Shown piece by piece: positions 1 to 9,527 of a stretch of 18,568 nucleotides of DNA. The position numbers and the translations under genes were made by a program. Origin of the DNA: Gammaproteobacteria bacterium (lineage in GTDB: Bacteria; Pseudomonadota; Gammaproteobacteria; UBA6429; Thiohalophilaceae); the NCBI GenBank assembly GCA_013152045.1, contig JAADGZ010000014.1:1-18568 (forward strand), given 5' to 3'. The stretch's first letter is position 1. Every line of letters starts with the position of its first letter. The notes under the pieces were generated by a model that searched no databases, was not told the DNA's origin, and saw nothing but the letters and a program-made list of their open reading frames with translations.

Positions 1-305
1 CACTTGGTTAGATCGATGTCATAACGTGTGGTACGGCGAGTGCCATCCTCACGTTCAGCCGATTCAATGGTGATCGCCAGTGCCGGGCAAACCGCCTCAC
101 ACAACTTACAGGCAATGCAGCGTTCTTCGCCATTAGGATAACGACGCAAAGCATGCAGGCCACGAAAACGCGGTGACAACGGGGTTCGTTCTTCTGGATA
201 GCGCAAGGTAATCTTGCGCTTGAAGAAATAACGCCCGGTGACACTCAACCCCTTGAGCAGCTCCAGCAGCAACAGGCTTTTCATGAATTGTACAAAATGC
301 TTCAT
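1..305 (-). CDS. nuoI: NADH-quinone oxidoreductase subunit I, N-terminal part (cut by window edge)
   Basis: Subunit I of respiratory complex I is a peripheral-arm protein with two 4Fe-4S clusters (N6a and N6b) that pass electrons from NuoG towards NuoB. Reading down from the ATG at 305 gives 101 codons that run off the window, beginning [20 protein letters not shown]. The first ferredoxin motif [12 protein letters not shown] is complete at about residues 63-74. The second motif lies beyond the edge. An AGGAACAGGA stretch sits just upstream of the start. The gene begins 16 bases after the nuoH stop, as expected for the nuo operon. Identity is secure from the motif and position. Only the C-terminal half is unseen. 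Confidence 0.96.
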   Translation of the reverse strand, partial: MKHFVQFMKSLLLLELLKGLSVTGRYFFKRKITLRYPEERTPLSPRFRGLHALRRYPNGEERCIACKLCEAVCPALAITIESAEREDGTRRTTRYDIDLTK

Positions 306-321
306 ATTTTTCCTGTTCCTT

Positions 322-1407
322 CTATGCCTTTGCAAACCAGGGCGGCAGCCCGGCGAGAACGGCAATACCTACAACCAGCAGCCAGAAAATAGTTATCGGA
401 ATAAAAACCTTCCAGCCCAAGCGCATGATCTGATCGTAACGATAACGAGGAAAGGTTGCGCGGAACCAGAGGAAGACAAATAGGAACACCGCAATTTTGA
501 TAAAGAACCAGTGAATACCATTACCCAGCAATACGCCCAGTACCGGTATTTCAAATACCGAATCTGGCAACAACCCAGCTAGCGGTGATAACCAACCACC
601 GAGAAACATTACCGAAGCCAAACCGGAAATTAGAATCATGTTGGCATATTCAGCCAGGAAGAACACCGCAAACGGCATGCCGGAATACTCGACGTGGAAA
701 CCAGCTACAATTTCTGATTCACCTTCGGCTACATCAAAGGGCGCGCGGTTGGTTTCTGCCACACCAGAAATAAAATAAACCACAAACAGAGGAAACAGTG
801 GCCACATATACCAGCTGGCAAATCCGTAACCTTCCTGGCCTCGCACAATATCACCAAAATTAAGACTGCCGGCCGCCATCAACACCCCGACCAAGGCAAA
901 GCCCATGGCGATTTCATAGGAGACGATCTGGGCGGCTGAACGCATCGCGCCCAACAGCGCATATTTTGAGTTAGATGCCCAACCGGCGATGATCACACCA
1001 TAGACGCCGATCGAAGTTACCGCCAGCACATAGAGCAGACCAGCATTGACATCAGCCAACACCATTTGCGCATCAAAGGGAATCACGGCCCAAGCCGCGA
1101 GTGCGGGACCAATCAGTAATAACGGGGCCAACAGAAATAGGAACTTGCTGGCCGTGGTCGGAATGATGATTTCCTTGAATATCAGTTTCAAAGCATCCGC
1201 AATGGGTTGCAAGCTGCCATTCCAACCCACCCGGGTCGGCCCCAGCCGGACCTGCATGGCGCCAATAATCTTACGCTCGGCATAGGTTAAGTAGGCCACT
1301 GCCAACATCAATGGCAAAACAATCACCACGATCTTGATCAGGATCGTAATAATAGTCACCAGCTCGGAGGGCAGGAAACTCAATATCGATGTTATCCACT
1401 CAATCAT
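322..1407 (-). CDS. nuoH: NADH-quinone oxidoreductase subunit H (membrane subunit)
   Basis: NuoH is the membrane subunit at the junction of the hydrophilic and membrane arms of complex I. It forms much of the quinone-access tunnel and helps couple quinone reduction to proton pumping. The 361-residue product is strongly hydrophobic, with about eight transmembrane segments. It carries the family's conserved loops: [19 protein letters not shown] (residues 43-61) and [20 protein letters not shown] (about 218-237), the acidic loop near the quinone site. It is slightly longer than E. coli NuoH. The start at 1407 lacks a clear Shine-Dalgarno sequence (only AAGG about 14 bases upstream). It follows nuoG by 58 bases and precedes nuoI by 16. 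Confidence 0.97.
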   Translation of the reverse strand: MIEWITSILSFLPSELVTIITILIKIVVIVLPLMLAVAYLTYAERKIIGAMQVRLGPTRVGWNGSLQPIADALKLIFKEIIIPTTASKFLFLLAPLLLIGPALAAWAVIPFDAQMVLADVNAGLLYVLAVTSIGVYGVIIAGWASNSKYALLGAMRSAAQIVSYEIAMGFALVGVLMAAGSLNFGDIVRGQEGYGFASWYMWPLFPLFVVYFISGVAETNRAPFDVAEGESEIVAGFHVEYSGMPFAVFFLAEYANMILISGLASVMFLGGWLSPLAGLLPDSVFEIPVLGVLLGNGIHWFFIKIAVFLFVFLWFRATFPRYRYDQIMRLGWKVFIPITIFWLLVVGIAVLAGLPPWFAKA

Positions 1408-1465
1408 GCTTTGTGCTTGCCTTGTCTGGATTCAGTTTTCATCAGTTTAACCAACCTTGCAGCCT

Positions 1466-3844
1466 TTATTTACGTAACTCAATGGCACCATACGCTGCAC
1501 CCAGGGCCGAGGTTTCTTCCAACGCCACCGGAATCATCACACAGTTATCTGGAATCGACTCATCGATCACTAGAGGCAGACTCACACTGCAACTTTCTTG
1601 TACCGCCTGCACCTGCTCGCCATCAGCAACGCCTGCGCGCAACGCGGTTTCTGAATTAAGATAAATCGCCGCAGCAATTGCATCACAGGTATCTTGCAAC
1701 GGCCTTGCACGACGCACCAGCATATCTACTGCATACATGGGCAAGTGGCCGATACGTTGCAAACCAGCATCCCTACTCCCCAGGCTGGGACAACGCCAGG
1801 GACTGCGCGTAGAAAGCTCAATATCGTTACAGAGGATCTTGAGTTCATCCCGCACTTCTTCCGAAGACATATACTCAAAACCATCGAGTTCAGATAAATT
1901 ACCCAGCACCCGCAATACTTTCCAGGCCGGTCGCGCCTCGGCTACCGGCACACAACTGCCTTTGAAACTCTGCCAGTCACCAACGCCGTTAACAAAGGTG
2001 CCCGAGGTTTCTGTGAAAGCTGCAATTGGCAACAGCACATCGGCTGATGCTTTCATATTTTCACTTACGTAGCTGCTCATGTTGACAACAAACTCGGCAT
2101 GGCGCACTACATCATGAGCTGCACTAGCATTGGCACAGTCAAGTTCCGGTTCCACATTCAACAGTACGCAGGCCATCAGATGTTTATCCAGCACCGCAGT
2201 TCTATCATTATCCACCGCCGCGCCCGCCGGTCCCTGATGCGGTACCGCACCGGCCAACCAGGCACCCACTGCATTCGCACCTTCGCTCAGGTATCCCAGA
2301 CTGGCATCGGTAGACTCAGCAATAAACCCGGCCAGGGCGCGAATATCGGTAAGCTCGTTCTGACTCATGGCCTGAGTGCCGATCAAAACAGCAGTTTTTT
2401 CTGCGCTTTGCAAATGCTGGGCAACCGCCCGATGCGTATCGTTGACTTCCACTGTCGCCAACATGGCTGACAGGCCCGCCGGTGTCTCGCCATTGCCGGT
2501 TTCTAGCAACACCTTGCAGATCGCCGCTAGCGAGCCCAGCATGTCTGCCGGTGACACCACTAGCGTCTCGGCCAGCGGGAAATTGAAATCATAGTCCAGC
2601 GCATTGATGGCCATGATGCTTGCGCCCCGCATGGCCGCCTTGCGCAGACGATGGGCGGCAATAGGCTGATCCTTGCGAATACAGGAACCGATGAGCAAAG
2701 CGGCATCCAGGTTTTCCAGTTCTGCCACCGGCAGACCCAACAATGGATAAGCACTATCTGCCGCGTCACTGCTAAAATCTTGCTGGCGCAAACGATGCTC
2801 GATATTGTCACAACCCAGCCCACGCATTAGTTTTTGCAACAAATACATTTCTTCCAGGGTACTGGAAGGCGATACCAGGGCACCTAGATGCTTGGCATCA
2901 TATTTATTGATTACCGCCTTGAGACCATCCACGGCATAATTCAGTGCCGTTGGCCAGTCTACAACTTTCCAGTCATCACCCTGCTTGATCATCGGTTGCG
3001 TCAAACGCTCATCACTATCCAGTGCGGTATAGCTAAAACGATCCCGATCGGAAAGCCAGCACTCATTGATGCTGTCATTGTCTCGCGGTAACACTCGCAT
3101 AACCTGATTGCGGCGTACCTCGATATGAATGTTGGAGCCGATGCAGTCATGACTGGCAATACTGTCGATAACGGTATTTTCCCAGCTCCGACCATGATAA
3201 TGATAGGGTTTCGAAGTCAGTGCGCCTACTGGACAAAGATCGATCACGTTGCCCGACATTTCAGAGTTAACTGCACGTTCGACATAGGTGCCAATACGCA
3301 TATGTTCGCCACGTCCGGTTGCACCCAGTTCCATGACGCCAGCAATTTCCTGACCAAAGCGGATGCAACGGGTACAGTGAATGCAGCGGGTCATTTCTGT
3401 GGAGATCAGCGGACCAATATCCTTGTCCCGTAGCACACGTTTGAATTCTTGATAACGTCCTTTGTCTGAACCAAAACCCAGTGCAATATCCTGCAGCTCA
3501 CACTCTCCGCCCTGATCACAAATGGGACAGTCCAGCGGATGATTGATCAGCAGAAATTCCATTACACTCTTCTGCGCATCCAGTGCTTTGGCCGAATGCG
3601 TCAGAATTTTCATGCCGTCTGTCACCGGGGTGGCGCAGGCCGGCACCGGCTTGGGCATTTTCTCGATATCCACCAGGCACATACGGCAGTTGGCAGCAAC
3701 CGATAATTTCCGGTGATAACAGAAACGCGGAATCGTCATACCGGCACTATCAGCGGCTTCGATGACCATGGATCCCTGCGGAACCTGGAGCTTCTTGCCG
3801 TTAATTTCGATATTGACCATCTGTTTCGTTACCTGTTTATTCAT
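1466..3844 (-). CDS. nuoG: NADH-quinone oxidoreductase subunit G
   Basis: NuoG is the large iron-sulfur subunit of the complex I NADH module, built on a molybdopterin-oxidoreductase-like fold that no longer binds the cofactor. In the 792-residue product the 2Fe-2S cluster N1b is bound by Cys42, Cys53, Cys56 and Cys70. N5 is bound by His102, Cys106, Cys109 and Cys115. N4 is bound by Cys154, Cys157, Cys160 and Cys204. The extra N7 cluster of E. coli NuoG appears absent: in the matching stretch (around SHDCIGSNI, 231-239) the three spaced cysteines are replaced. The ATG at 3844 has no Shine-Dalgarno sequence. The in-frame ATG at codon 9 (3820) has AGGT about ten bases upstream and gives the more usual N-terminus MVNIEINGKK, so it may be the true start. 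The gene follows nuoF by 12 bases. Confidence 0.97.
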   Translation of the reverse strand: MNKQVTKQMVNIEINGKKLQVPQGSMVIEAADSAGMTIPRFCYHRKLSVAANCRMCLVDIEKMPKPVPACATPVTDGMKILTHSAKALDAQKSVMEFLLINHPLDCPICDQGGECELQDIALGFGSDKGRYQEFKRVLRDKDIGPLISTEMTRCIHCTRCIRFGQEIAGVMELGATGRGEHMRIGTYVERAVNSEMSGNVIDLCPVGALTSKPYHYHGRSWENTVIDSIASHDCIGSNIHIEVRRNQVMRVLPRDNDSINECWLSDRDRFSYTALDSDERLTQPMIKQGDDWKVVDWPTALNYAVDGLKAVINKYDAKHLGALVSPSSTLEEMYLLQKLMRGLGCDNIEHRLRQQDFSSDAADSAYPLLGLPVAELENLDAALLIGSCIRKDQPIAAHRLRKAAMRGASIMAINALDYDFNFPLAETLVVSPADMLGSLAAICKVLLETGNGETPAGLSAMLATVEVNDTHRAVAQHLQSAEKTAVLIGTQAMSQNELTDIRALAGFIAESTDASLGYLSEGANAVGAWLAGAVPHQGPAGAAVDNDRTAVLDKHLMACVLLNVEPELDCANASAAHDVVRHAEFVVNMSSYVSENMKASADVLLPIAAFTETSGTFVNGVGDWQSFKGSCVPVAEARPAWKVLRVLGNLSELDGFEYMSSEEVRDELKILCNDIELSTRSPWRCPSLGSRDAGLQRIGHLPMYAVDMLVRRARPLQDTCDAIAAAIYLNSETALRAGVADGEQVQAVQESCSVSLPLVIDESIPDNCVMIPVALEETSALGAAYGAIELRK

Positions 3845-3856
3845 GTTTGTCTGACA

Positions 3857-5122
<1,266 letters not shown>

Positions 5123-5148
5123 GAAATGCCTCCGTCGACATGACTTTA

Positions 5149-5257
5149 TTAAACGCAGAGAACGCAAAGGCGCAAAGGCGCGGAGCAAAACAATTTTGAT
5201 GATTGTTTGAAAACATAAAACCTCTGCGTCTCTGCGCCTTTGCGACCTCTGCGTTAA
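5149..5257. repeat. Inverted repeat of the GCAAAGGCGCAGAG type inside the nuo operon
   Basis: The left arm (about 5149-5184) and right arm (about 5221-5257) are imperfect reverse complements of roughly 36 bases, built from short units such as AACGCAGAG and GCAAAGGCGC. Between them is a smaller AT-rich hairpin (AAACAAT ... ATTGTTT). The element fills most of the nuoE-nuoF gap, so it would be transcribed and could fold into a long stem-loop in the operon mRNA. No open frame or transposase is present. A related copy sits at 11850-12003. Its similarity to repeats seen in many environmental bacterial genomes is from memory and was not searched. Confidence 0.85.
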
Positions 5258-5281
5258 ACACCAGCGTCTCCAAATTCATGA

Positions 5282-5791
5282 TTAATCCAGCCCGTCCAGA
5301 ATTTCATCTACGGTCTTAGGCGTCAGGTTGCCATGATACTTATCGGCAATCTGGAACATGGGCGCTTCGACGCAGGCGCCGAGGCATTCAACCTCTTTCA
5401 GGGTAAAGCGGCCATCCTTAGTCGTTTCACCCAGTTTGATTCCGAGACGTTTATTCAGGTGGGCGACAATTTCGTCCGAGCCGCGCAACATGCAGGAAAT
5501 ATTGGTACAGACACAGATCTTGTGTTTGCCCACGGCTTCCAGTTCATACATCGAATAAAAGGTTGCCACTTCATAAACCACTATCGGCGGCAGCTGCAGA
5601 TATTCCGCTACCGCATCTTGCAGATCATTGCTCAGATAGCCCTTGTTTTGATCCTGCACGATACGCAAGGCGGCCATTACCGCCGAACGCTTCTGCTCTG
5701 GTGGATATTTGGCTATCCAGCGATCAATTTCAGCTCTTGAAGCTTCGCTTATCAGCCCCAGCTTGGTTTGCGTTTTTTTCTGCCCTGCCAT
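5282..5791 (-). CDS. nuoE: NADH-quinone oxidoreductase subunit E (24 kDa)
   Basis: NuoE is the thioredoxin-like 2Fe-2S subunit of the complex I NADH module and carries cluster N1a next to the FMN of NuoF. With the ATG at 5791 the product is 169 residues. The N1a ligands are visible as Cys95 and Cys100 (CTNISC) and Cys136 and Cys140 (CLGAC), the family's C-x4-C ... C-x3-C pattern. The start overlaps the nuoD stop as TGATG, which suggests translational coupling. GGAGAG lies seven bases upstream of this ATG. A GTG one codon earlier (5794) is possible but its spacing is poorer. Confidence 0.96.
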   Translation of the reverse strand: MAGQKKTQTKLGLISEASRAEIDRWIAKYPPEQKRSAVMAALRIVQDQNKGYLSNDLQDAVAEYLQLPPIVVYEVATFYSMYELEAVGKHKICVCTNISCMLRGSDEIVAHLNKRLGIKLGETTKDGRFTLKEVECLGACVEAPMFQIADKYHGNLTPKTVDEILDGLD

Positions 5792-7044
5792 CACCGATCG
5801 ATCTCTCCAAACACAATATCCATGGTGCCAATCACCGCCACCACATCCGAAATCATGTGTCCCTGGGTCATCTCATGCATAGCCGATAGATGAGCAAAAC
5901 CCGGCGCACGTATTTTTAGGCGATAGGGCTTGTTGGCACCATCGGATACCAGATAGATACCGAACTCACCCTTGGGATGCTCAATTGCGCTATAAACTTC
6001 GCCAGCAGGCAAGACATAACCTTCACTAAACAGTTTGAAGTGATGGATCAGGGATTCCATATCGGTTTTCATATGTTGCCGTGAGGGTGGCGTGATCTTG
6101 TGATCGTCCAACATCACCGGCCCCGGATTTTTACGTAACCAGTCGATACATTGTTTGATAATACGATTGGATTGGCGCATTTCTTCAATCCGCACCAAAT
6201 AACGATCATAACAATCGCCATGGGTACCAACAGGAATATCGAAATCAAGTTTGTCATAGACTTCGTAGGGTTGTTTCTTACGCAAATCCCATTCTATGCC
6301 GGAACCACGCAACATCGGTCCAGTCAGTCCCAGCTGTTTGGCTCGTTCTGGTGTCACGATACCGATATCTACCGTGCGTTGTTTCCAGATGCGGTTATCG
6401 GTAAGCAGCGTTTCGTACTCATCCACATAGGTAGGAAAACGATTGGTAAAATCTTCGATGAAATCCAACAGCGAGCCACTGCGGGCCTCATTCATACGCG
6501 CGGTTTCGGTTTCGTTTTTATATTTACTAGGCTTGTACTGCGGCATGCTGTCCGGCAGATCACGATAGACACCACCGGGACGATAGTAGGCGGCATGCAT
6601 ACGTGCACCGGAAACCGCCTCATACATATCCATGAGATCTTCGCGCTCACGGAAACAATAAAGAAACATAGTCATCGCGCCAACATCCAGCGCATGCGCG
6701 CCCAGCTGGAAGATATGATTCAGCAAGCGCGTAATTTCATCGTACATTACCCGGATATACTGGGCGCGTTCGGGCGCTTCAATACCCAGCATTTTTTCTA
6801 GCGCCAGTACATAGCCATGTTCATTGCATATCATGGAAACGTAATCGAGGCGATCCATGTAAGGGATGCTTTGATTATAGGGCTTGCTCTCAGCTAATTT
6901 TTCAGTGCCGCGATGCAATAAACCAATATGCGGATCAGCGCGCTGCACCACCTCGCCATCCAGTTCCAGCACCAAGCGCAATACGCCGTGAGCAGCCGGA
7001 TGCTGGGGACCAAAATTCAAGGTGTAATTATGAAACTCAGGCAT
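5791..7044 (-). CDS. nuoD: NADH-quinone oxidoreductase subunit D (49 kDa)
   Basis: NuoD is the 49-kDa subunit of complex I, related to the large subunit of NiFe hydrogenases, and forms the quinone headgroup pocket with NuoB. The 417-residue product starts [20 protein letters not shown]. It has the loop histidine His15 or His19, and Tyr68 in DRLDY, the positions expected to contact quinone, followed by the conserved [11 protein letters not shown]. The ATG at 7044 overlaps the nuoC stop by eight bases and has GGAGG nine bases upstream. The frame stays open to 7152, but that part lies inside nuoC and does not resemble NuoD. It is a separate gene from nuoC, unlike the nuoCD fusion of E. coli. Confidence 0.97.
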   Translation of the reverse strand: MPEFHNYTLNFGPQHPAAHGVLRLVLELDGEVVQRADPHIGLLHRGTEKLAESKPYNQSIPYMDRLDYVSMICNEHGYVLALEKMLGIEAPERAQYIRVMYDEITRLLNHIFQLGAHALDVGAMTMFLYCFREREDLMDMYEAVSGARMHAAYYRPGGVYRDLPDSMPQYKPSKYKNETETARMNEARSGSLLDFIEDFTNRFPTYVDEYETLLTDNRIWKQRTVDIGIVTPERAKQLGLTGPMLRGSGIEWDLRKKQPYEVYDKLDFDIPVGTHGDCYDRYLVRIEEMRQSNRIIKQCIDWLRKNPGPVMLDDHKITPPSRQHMKTDMESLIHHFKLFSEGYVLPAGEVYSAIEHPKGEFGIYLVSDGANKPYRLKIRAPGFAHLSAMHEMTQGHMISDVVAVIGTMDIVFGEIDR

Positions 7045-7678
7045 CGTGCTGATCCTCCGTCTGCTCATCCCGTCCAGCATAACGAAAGTCATCACGGATA
7101 ACGCGTGGCTGATTAATGCGCGGCTCAATACTGAGCGGCTCATAGACGACACGCTGCTTGTCTGGATCGTAACGCATTTCCACCTGCCCCGAGAGAGGGA
7201 AATCCTTGCGGAAAGGATGACCGATAAAACCGTAGTCAGTCAGAATACGACGCAGATCCGGGTGGCCGTCAAAAATAATACCGAACAGGTCAAAGGCTTC
7301 GCGCTCAAACCAATCGGCGCAATTCCAGATATCGATCACCGAATCGACCATCGGTAATTCACCATCCAGCAGGGTCTTTACCCGAATGCGACGATTATTG
7401 CTCACCGACAACAAATGGTAGACCACCGCGAAACGCGGCCCCGTCCAGCTGGGTTCGCTGTGCTCATCTTTTCCGTAATGCAGATAGTCCACGCCACAGA
7501 TATCCATCAGCTGGTCATACCTGAAGCTGTCGAGATCCCGCAGTTCCCGGCAAACATCCAGTAGCTGTGTTTTAGCAACCGTGACCGTTAACTCTCCATA
7601 CTTGACCTGACAGTCTTCGATCCTGTCCTCGAAATGCTCGCGCACTTTGTCGGCTAAATCATTGTAATATTCGGACAT
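7037..7678 (-). CDS. nuoC: NADH-quinone oxidoreductase subunit C (30 kDa)
   Basis: NuoC is the 30-kDa peripheral-arm subunit that packs against NuoD and helps assemble the connecting module. It binds no cofactor. The 213-residue product contains the complete family signature at about residues 125-166: [20 protein letters not shown], then [19 protein letters not shown]. The start at 7678 has only a weak GAG upstream. It follows nuoB by 15 bases, and its stop overlaps the nuoD start, so translation is probably coupled. Confidence 0.97.
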   Translation of the reverse strand: MSEYYNDLADKVREHFEDRIEDCQVKYGELTVTVAKTQLLDVCRELRDLDSFRYDQLMDICGVDYLHYGKDEHSEPSWTGPRFAVVYHLLSVSNNRRIRVKTLLDGELPMVDSVIDIWNCADWFEREAFDLFGIIFDGHPDLRRILTDYGFIGHPFRKDFPLSGQVEMRYDPDKQRVVYEPLSIEPRINQPRVIRDDFRYAGRDEQTEDQHDA

Positions 7679-7693
7679 ATAATCTGACTCGAA

Positions 7694-8173
7694 TTAGCGG
7701 GCGATGGTATTGGTTCGGCGGATCTTGTTCTGTAACTGCATAACGCCGTAAATCAAAGCTTCTGCAGTGGGTGGGCAACCCGGTACATAGATATCAACCG
7801 GCACCACGCGGTCGCAACCACGCACTACCGAATAGGAATAATAATAATAACCGCCGCCATTGGCGCAGGAACCCATGGATATGACCCAGCGCGGCTCAGC
7901 CATCTGGTCATAAACCTTGCGCAAGGCCGGGGCCATTTTGTTACACAGAGTACCGGCGACAATCATGACATCGGACTGGCGCGGCGTGGCGCGAAAAATA
8001 CCTGCGCCAAAGCGATCTAGATCATAGCGAGCGGTAGCTGAATGCATCATTTCTACCGCACAACAGGCTAGACCGAAGGTCATCGGCCAGAGCGAGCCAG
8101 TACGCGCCCAGTTGATCAGCTTGTCAGCGTTGGTGGTGATAAAGCCTTCGTTTAAAACCCCTTCTATTCCCAC
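7694..8173 (-). CDS. nuoB: NADH-quinone oxidoreductase subunit B (N2 cluster)
   Basis: NuoB binds the terminal 4Fe-4S cluster N2 of complex I, which reduces quinone. The N2 ligands are present: the adjacent Cys37-Cys38 ([11 protein letters not shown]), Cys103 ([11 protein letters not shown]) and Cys133 ([11 protein letters not shown]). I start the protein at the GTG at 8173 ([14 protein letters not shown]..., 159 residues) because AAGGAG lies seven bases upstream and homologues begin MGIEGVL. An in-frame ATG at 8194 would add seven residues and would put the start on the far side of that ribosome site. The start overlaps the end of nuoA by 10 bases. Confidence 0.96.
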   Translation of the reverse strand: MGIEGVLNEGFITTNADKLINWARTGSLWPMTFGLACCAVEMMHSATARYDLDRFGAGIFRATPRQSDVMIVAGTLCNKMAPALRKVYDQMAEPRWVISMGSCANGGGYYYYSYSVVRGCDRVVPVDIYVPGCPPTAEALIYGVMQLQNKIRRTNTIAR

Positions 8174-8520
8174 TCCAGGGCTCCTTTTTTCCACTCGTAA
8201 ATAAAACCAACCACCAGAATCCCAAGGAAGACCACCATGGCGGCATAGCCAAACACGCCTATTTTTTCCAACACCACCGCCCAGGGAAATAAAAATGCAA
8301 TTTCAAGATCGAAAATAATAAACAGGATGGCGACCAGATAGTAGCGCACATCAAATTTCATTCGCGCATCTTCAAAGGCTTCAAAGCCACACTCATAAGG
8401 GGAAAGTTTTTGATCATCGGGGCGATAGGGACCCATAACAAAACCAAGGGCAATCATGACGCCACCGACAACGACACCGACGATGATAAAAATGAGTACC
8501 GGGAGGTAATTCTCTAGCAT
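8164..8520 (-). CDS. nuoA: NADH-quinone oxidoreductase subunit A
   Basis: NuoA is a small three-helix membrane subunit of complex I, next to NuoH at the base of the quinone tunnel. The 118-residue product has hydrophobic segments at about 5-28, 61-79 and 89-108. It has the conserved first loop with YECGFEAF, whose cysteine is near the quinone channel in known structures, and the acidic helix stretch [18 protein letters not shown] lies about 11 bases upstream of the ATG. It is the first gene of the nuo operon and is preceded by a 386-base non-coding gap. Confidence 0.97.
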   Translation of the reverse strand: MLENYLPVLIFIIVGVVVGGVMIALGFVMGPYRPDDQKLSPYECGFEAFEDARMKFDVRYYLVAILFIIFDLEIAFLFPWAVVLEKIGVFGYAAMVVFLGILVVGFIYEWKKGALEWE

Positions 8521-8906
8521 AAATTCACAGTCCCTTCAGTCTAAATATAAACAGTGATTGCTGTCTCAACGTTATTAACTTCATTGCGATGTTTGCTTAA
8601 CGTGTTATTACTTCCCTATCAGGAGAATTGCAGTCTAGGCTAGTAACTCCATAAGTGCAAGCTAAAGTGAATCTGTTATATCTTATTATTTCAATGCGTT
8701 ATCTCAACTGTCGGAATAAGCCATTACTGACAAAAGAAAGGTTTCTTCCTATTCTTGCCAATAACAGGACAGGCGTATATTGAAGCATCGCTCTTTAATA
8801 TTATGATAAATTATAACGACTTTATAGAGTATTATACTAAGACAACCGGACTATGACTGAAGTTGAAGATGTTGTACTAATAATTAATTATGTAATTAAT
8901 TAAATA
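8521..8906 (-). promoter_or_regulatory. 386-base AT-rich gap before nuoA, probable nuo promoter region
   Basis: No gene or convincing small frame is visible here. On the minus strand two sigma70-like pairs can be read upstream of nuoA: TTGCAC (8655-8660) with TAGACT (8632-8637), spacing 17; and TTGAGA (8702-8707) with TAAGAT (8680-8685), spacing 16. Two exact TATAAT hexamers (8810-8815 and 8831-8836) have no good -35 box. Because the region follows a tRNA gene, some transcripts may also enter from upstream. Which site is used cannot be settled by eye. Confidence 0.35.
8881..8902. repeat. 22-base AT-only palindrome just after tRNA-Leu
   Basis: Perfect 10-base arms TAATTAATTA and TAATTAATTA around a central TG. 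It begins 4 bases beyond the encoded CCA end of the tRNA. It has almost no G or C, so it is a poor intrinsic terminator. It may help tRNA 3' processing or bind a protein. Confidence 0.6.
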
Positions 8907-8991
8907 TGGTGCCGAAGGCCGGACTCGAACCGGCACAGCTTACGCCACTACCCCCTCAAGGTAGCGTGTCTACCAATTCCACCACTTCGGC
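8907..8991 (-). tRNA. leuU: tRNA-Leu (anticodon GAG)
   Basis: An 85-nucleotide class II tRNA can be folded by eye. The acceptor strands GCCGAAG and CTTCGGC pair fully, followed by discriminator A and an encoded CCA. The anticodon stem CTACC/GGTAG closes the loop TTGAGGG with anticodon GAG (8957-8955). A long variable arm and a T arm with GGTTCGAGTCC are present. The gene reads CUC and CUU leucine codons. It lies 37 bases after secG, as leuU does in E. coli, and may be co-transcribed with it. Confidence 0.97.
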
Positions 8992-9028
8992 AATGTTCTA
9001 AGATTTACTAAAAAACGATTATAAGAAG

Positions 9029-9409
9029 TTACTTGCTAACGGGGACATCGTTACCCGGCACATCACTGCTCGCAGGGGCTGCGGGTAGATCTTTAGGTAC
9101 GCCTGCATCCGCTGGCTTCGGCATGGGCTTACTAATTTCACTGGCATGCGTATCCACTACACTTTCCGGTTTGGAAAGATTAGCCGCCAAGGTAAATAAG
9201 GTCAGGCTGGTAACAAAAAATAGAGTTGCCAATACCGCAGTAGTACGCGTTAAAAATGAGGCTGAACCCTGACTGCCAAAGACTGTACCAGAAGCACCAC
9301 TGCCAAAAGCGGCGCCAGCATCTGCACCCTTGCCCTGTTGCAGTAGCACCAAAGCAATCAGGCCGCTCGCAATCAATACGTGAATTACCAATATAATGTT
9401 ATACAGCAT
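9029..9409 (-). CDS. secG: Protein translocase subunit SecG
   Basis: SecG is the small third subunit of the SecYEG channel and stimulates SecA-driven export across the inner membrane. The 126-residue product has two hydrophobic segments (about 3-23 and 53-75) joined by the conserved loop LVLLQQGKGADAGAAFGSG and then GTVFGSQGSASFLTR. The C-terminal tail is rich in Pro, Ala and Ser, is low in complexity and is variable in this family. Only a weak AGAAG precedes the start. It lies between tpiA and tRNA-Leu, as in many gammaproteobacteria. Confidence 0.96.
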   Translation of the reverse strand: MLYNIILVIHVLIASGLIALVLLQQGKGADAGAAFGSGASGTVFGSQGSASFLTRTTAVLATLFFVTSLTLFTLAANLSKPESVVDTHASEISKPMPKPADAGVPKDLPAAPASSDVPGNDVPVSK

Positions 9410-9446
9410 AATAACTTCTTGAATGTAGGTTGCTATAAATCTGTTG

Positions 9447-9475
9447 CCGAGTTTCGCTTCGCGCTACTCGACTAC
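9447..9475. repeat. Degenerate GTTTCGCTTCGC repeat between tpiA and secG
   Basis: The stretch GTTTCGCTTCGCGCTACTCG with a following ACTAC resembles 15764-15791 in the rlmE-yhbY gap (GTTTTGCTTCGCTCTACCCA...). It can form a small hairpin with CGAGT and ACTCG arms. It has no T run, so it is not a clear terminator. The rest of the 118-base gap shows nothing recognisable. Confidence 0.5.
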
Positions 9476-9527
9476 GCTAGTTTATCAGGGTGCTCTATCT
9501 TTGTCGTGATTTAGATATTGCCGTGCT

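Noticed and set aside
5123..5188. 22-codon N-terminal extension of NuoF
   Set aside because: It is translated from the intergenic inverted repeat. A strong GGAGG site and family alignment favour the ATG at 5122.
7045..7152. 36-codon N-terminal extension of NuoD
   Set aside because: It lies inside nuoC in another frame and does not resemble NuoD. GGAGG supports the ATG at 7044.
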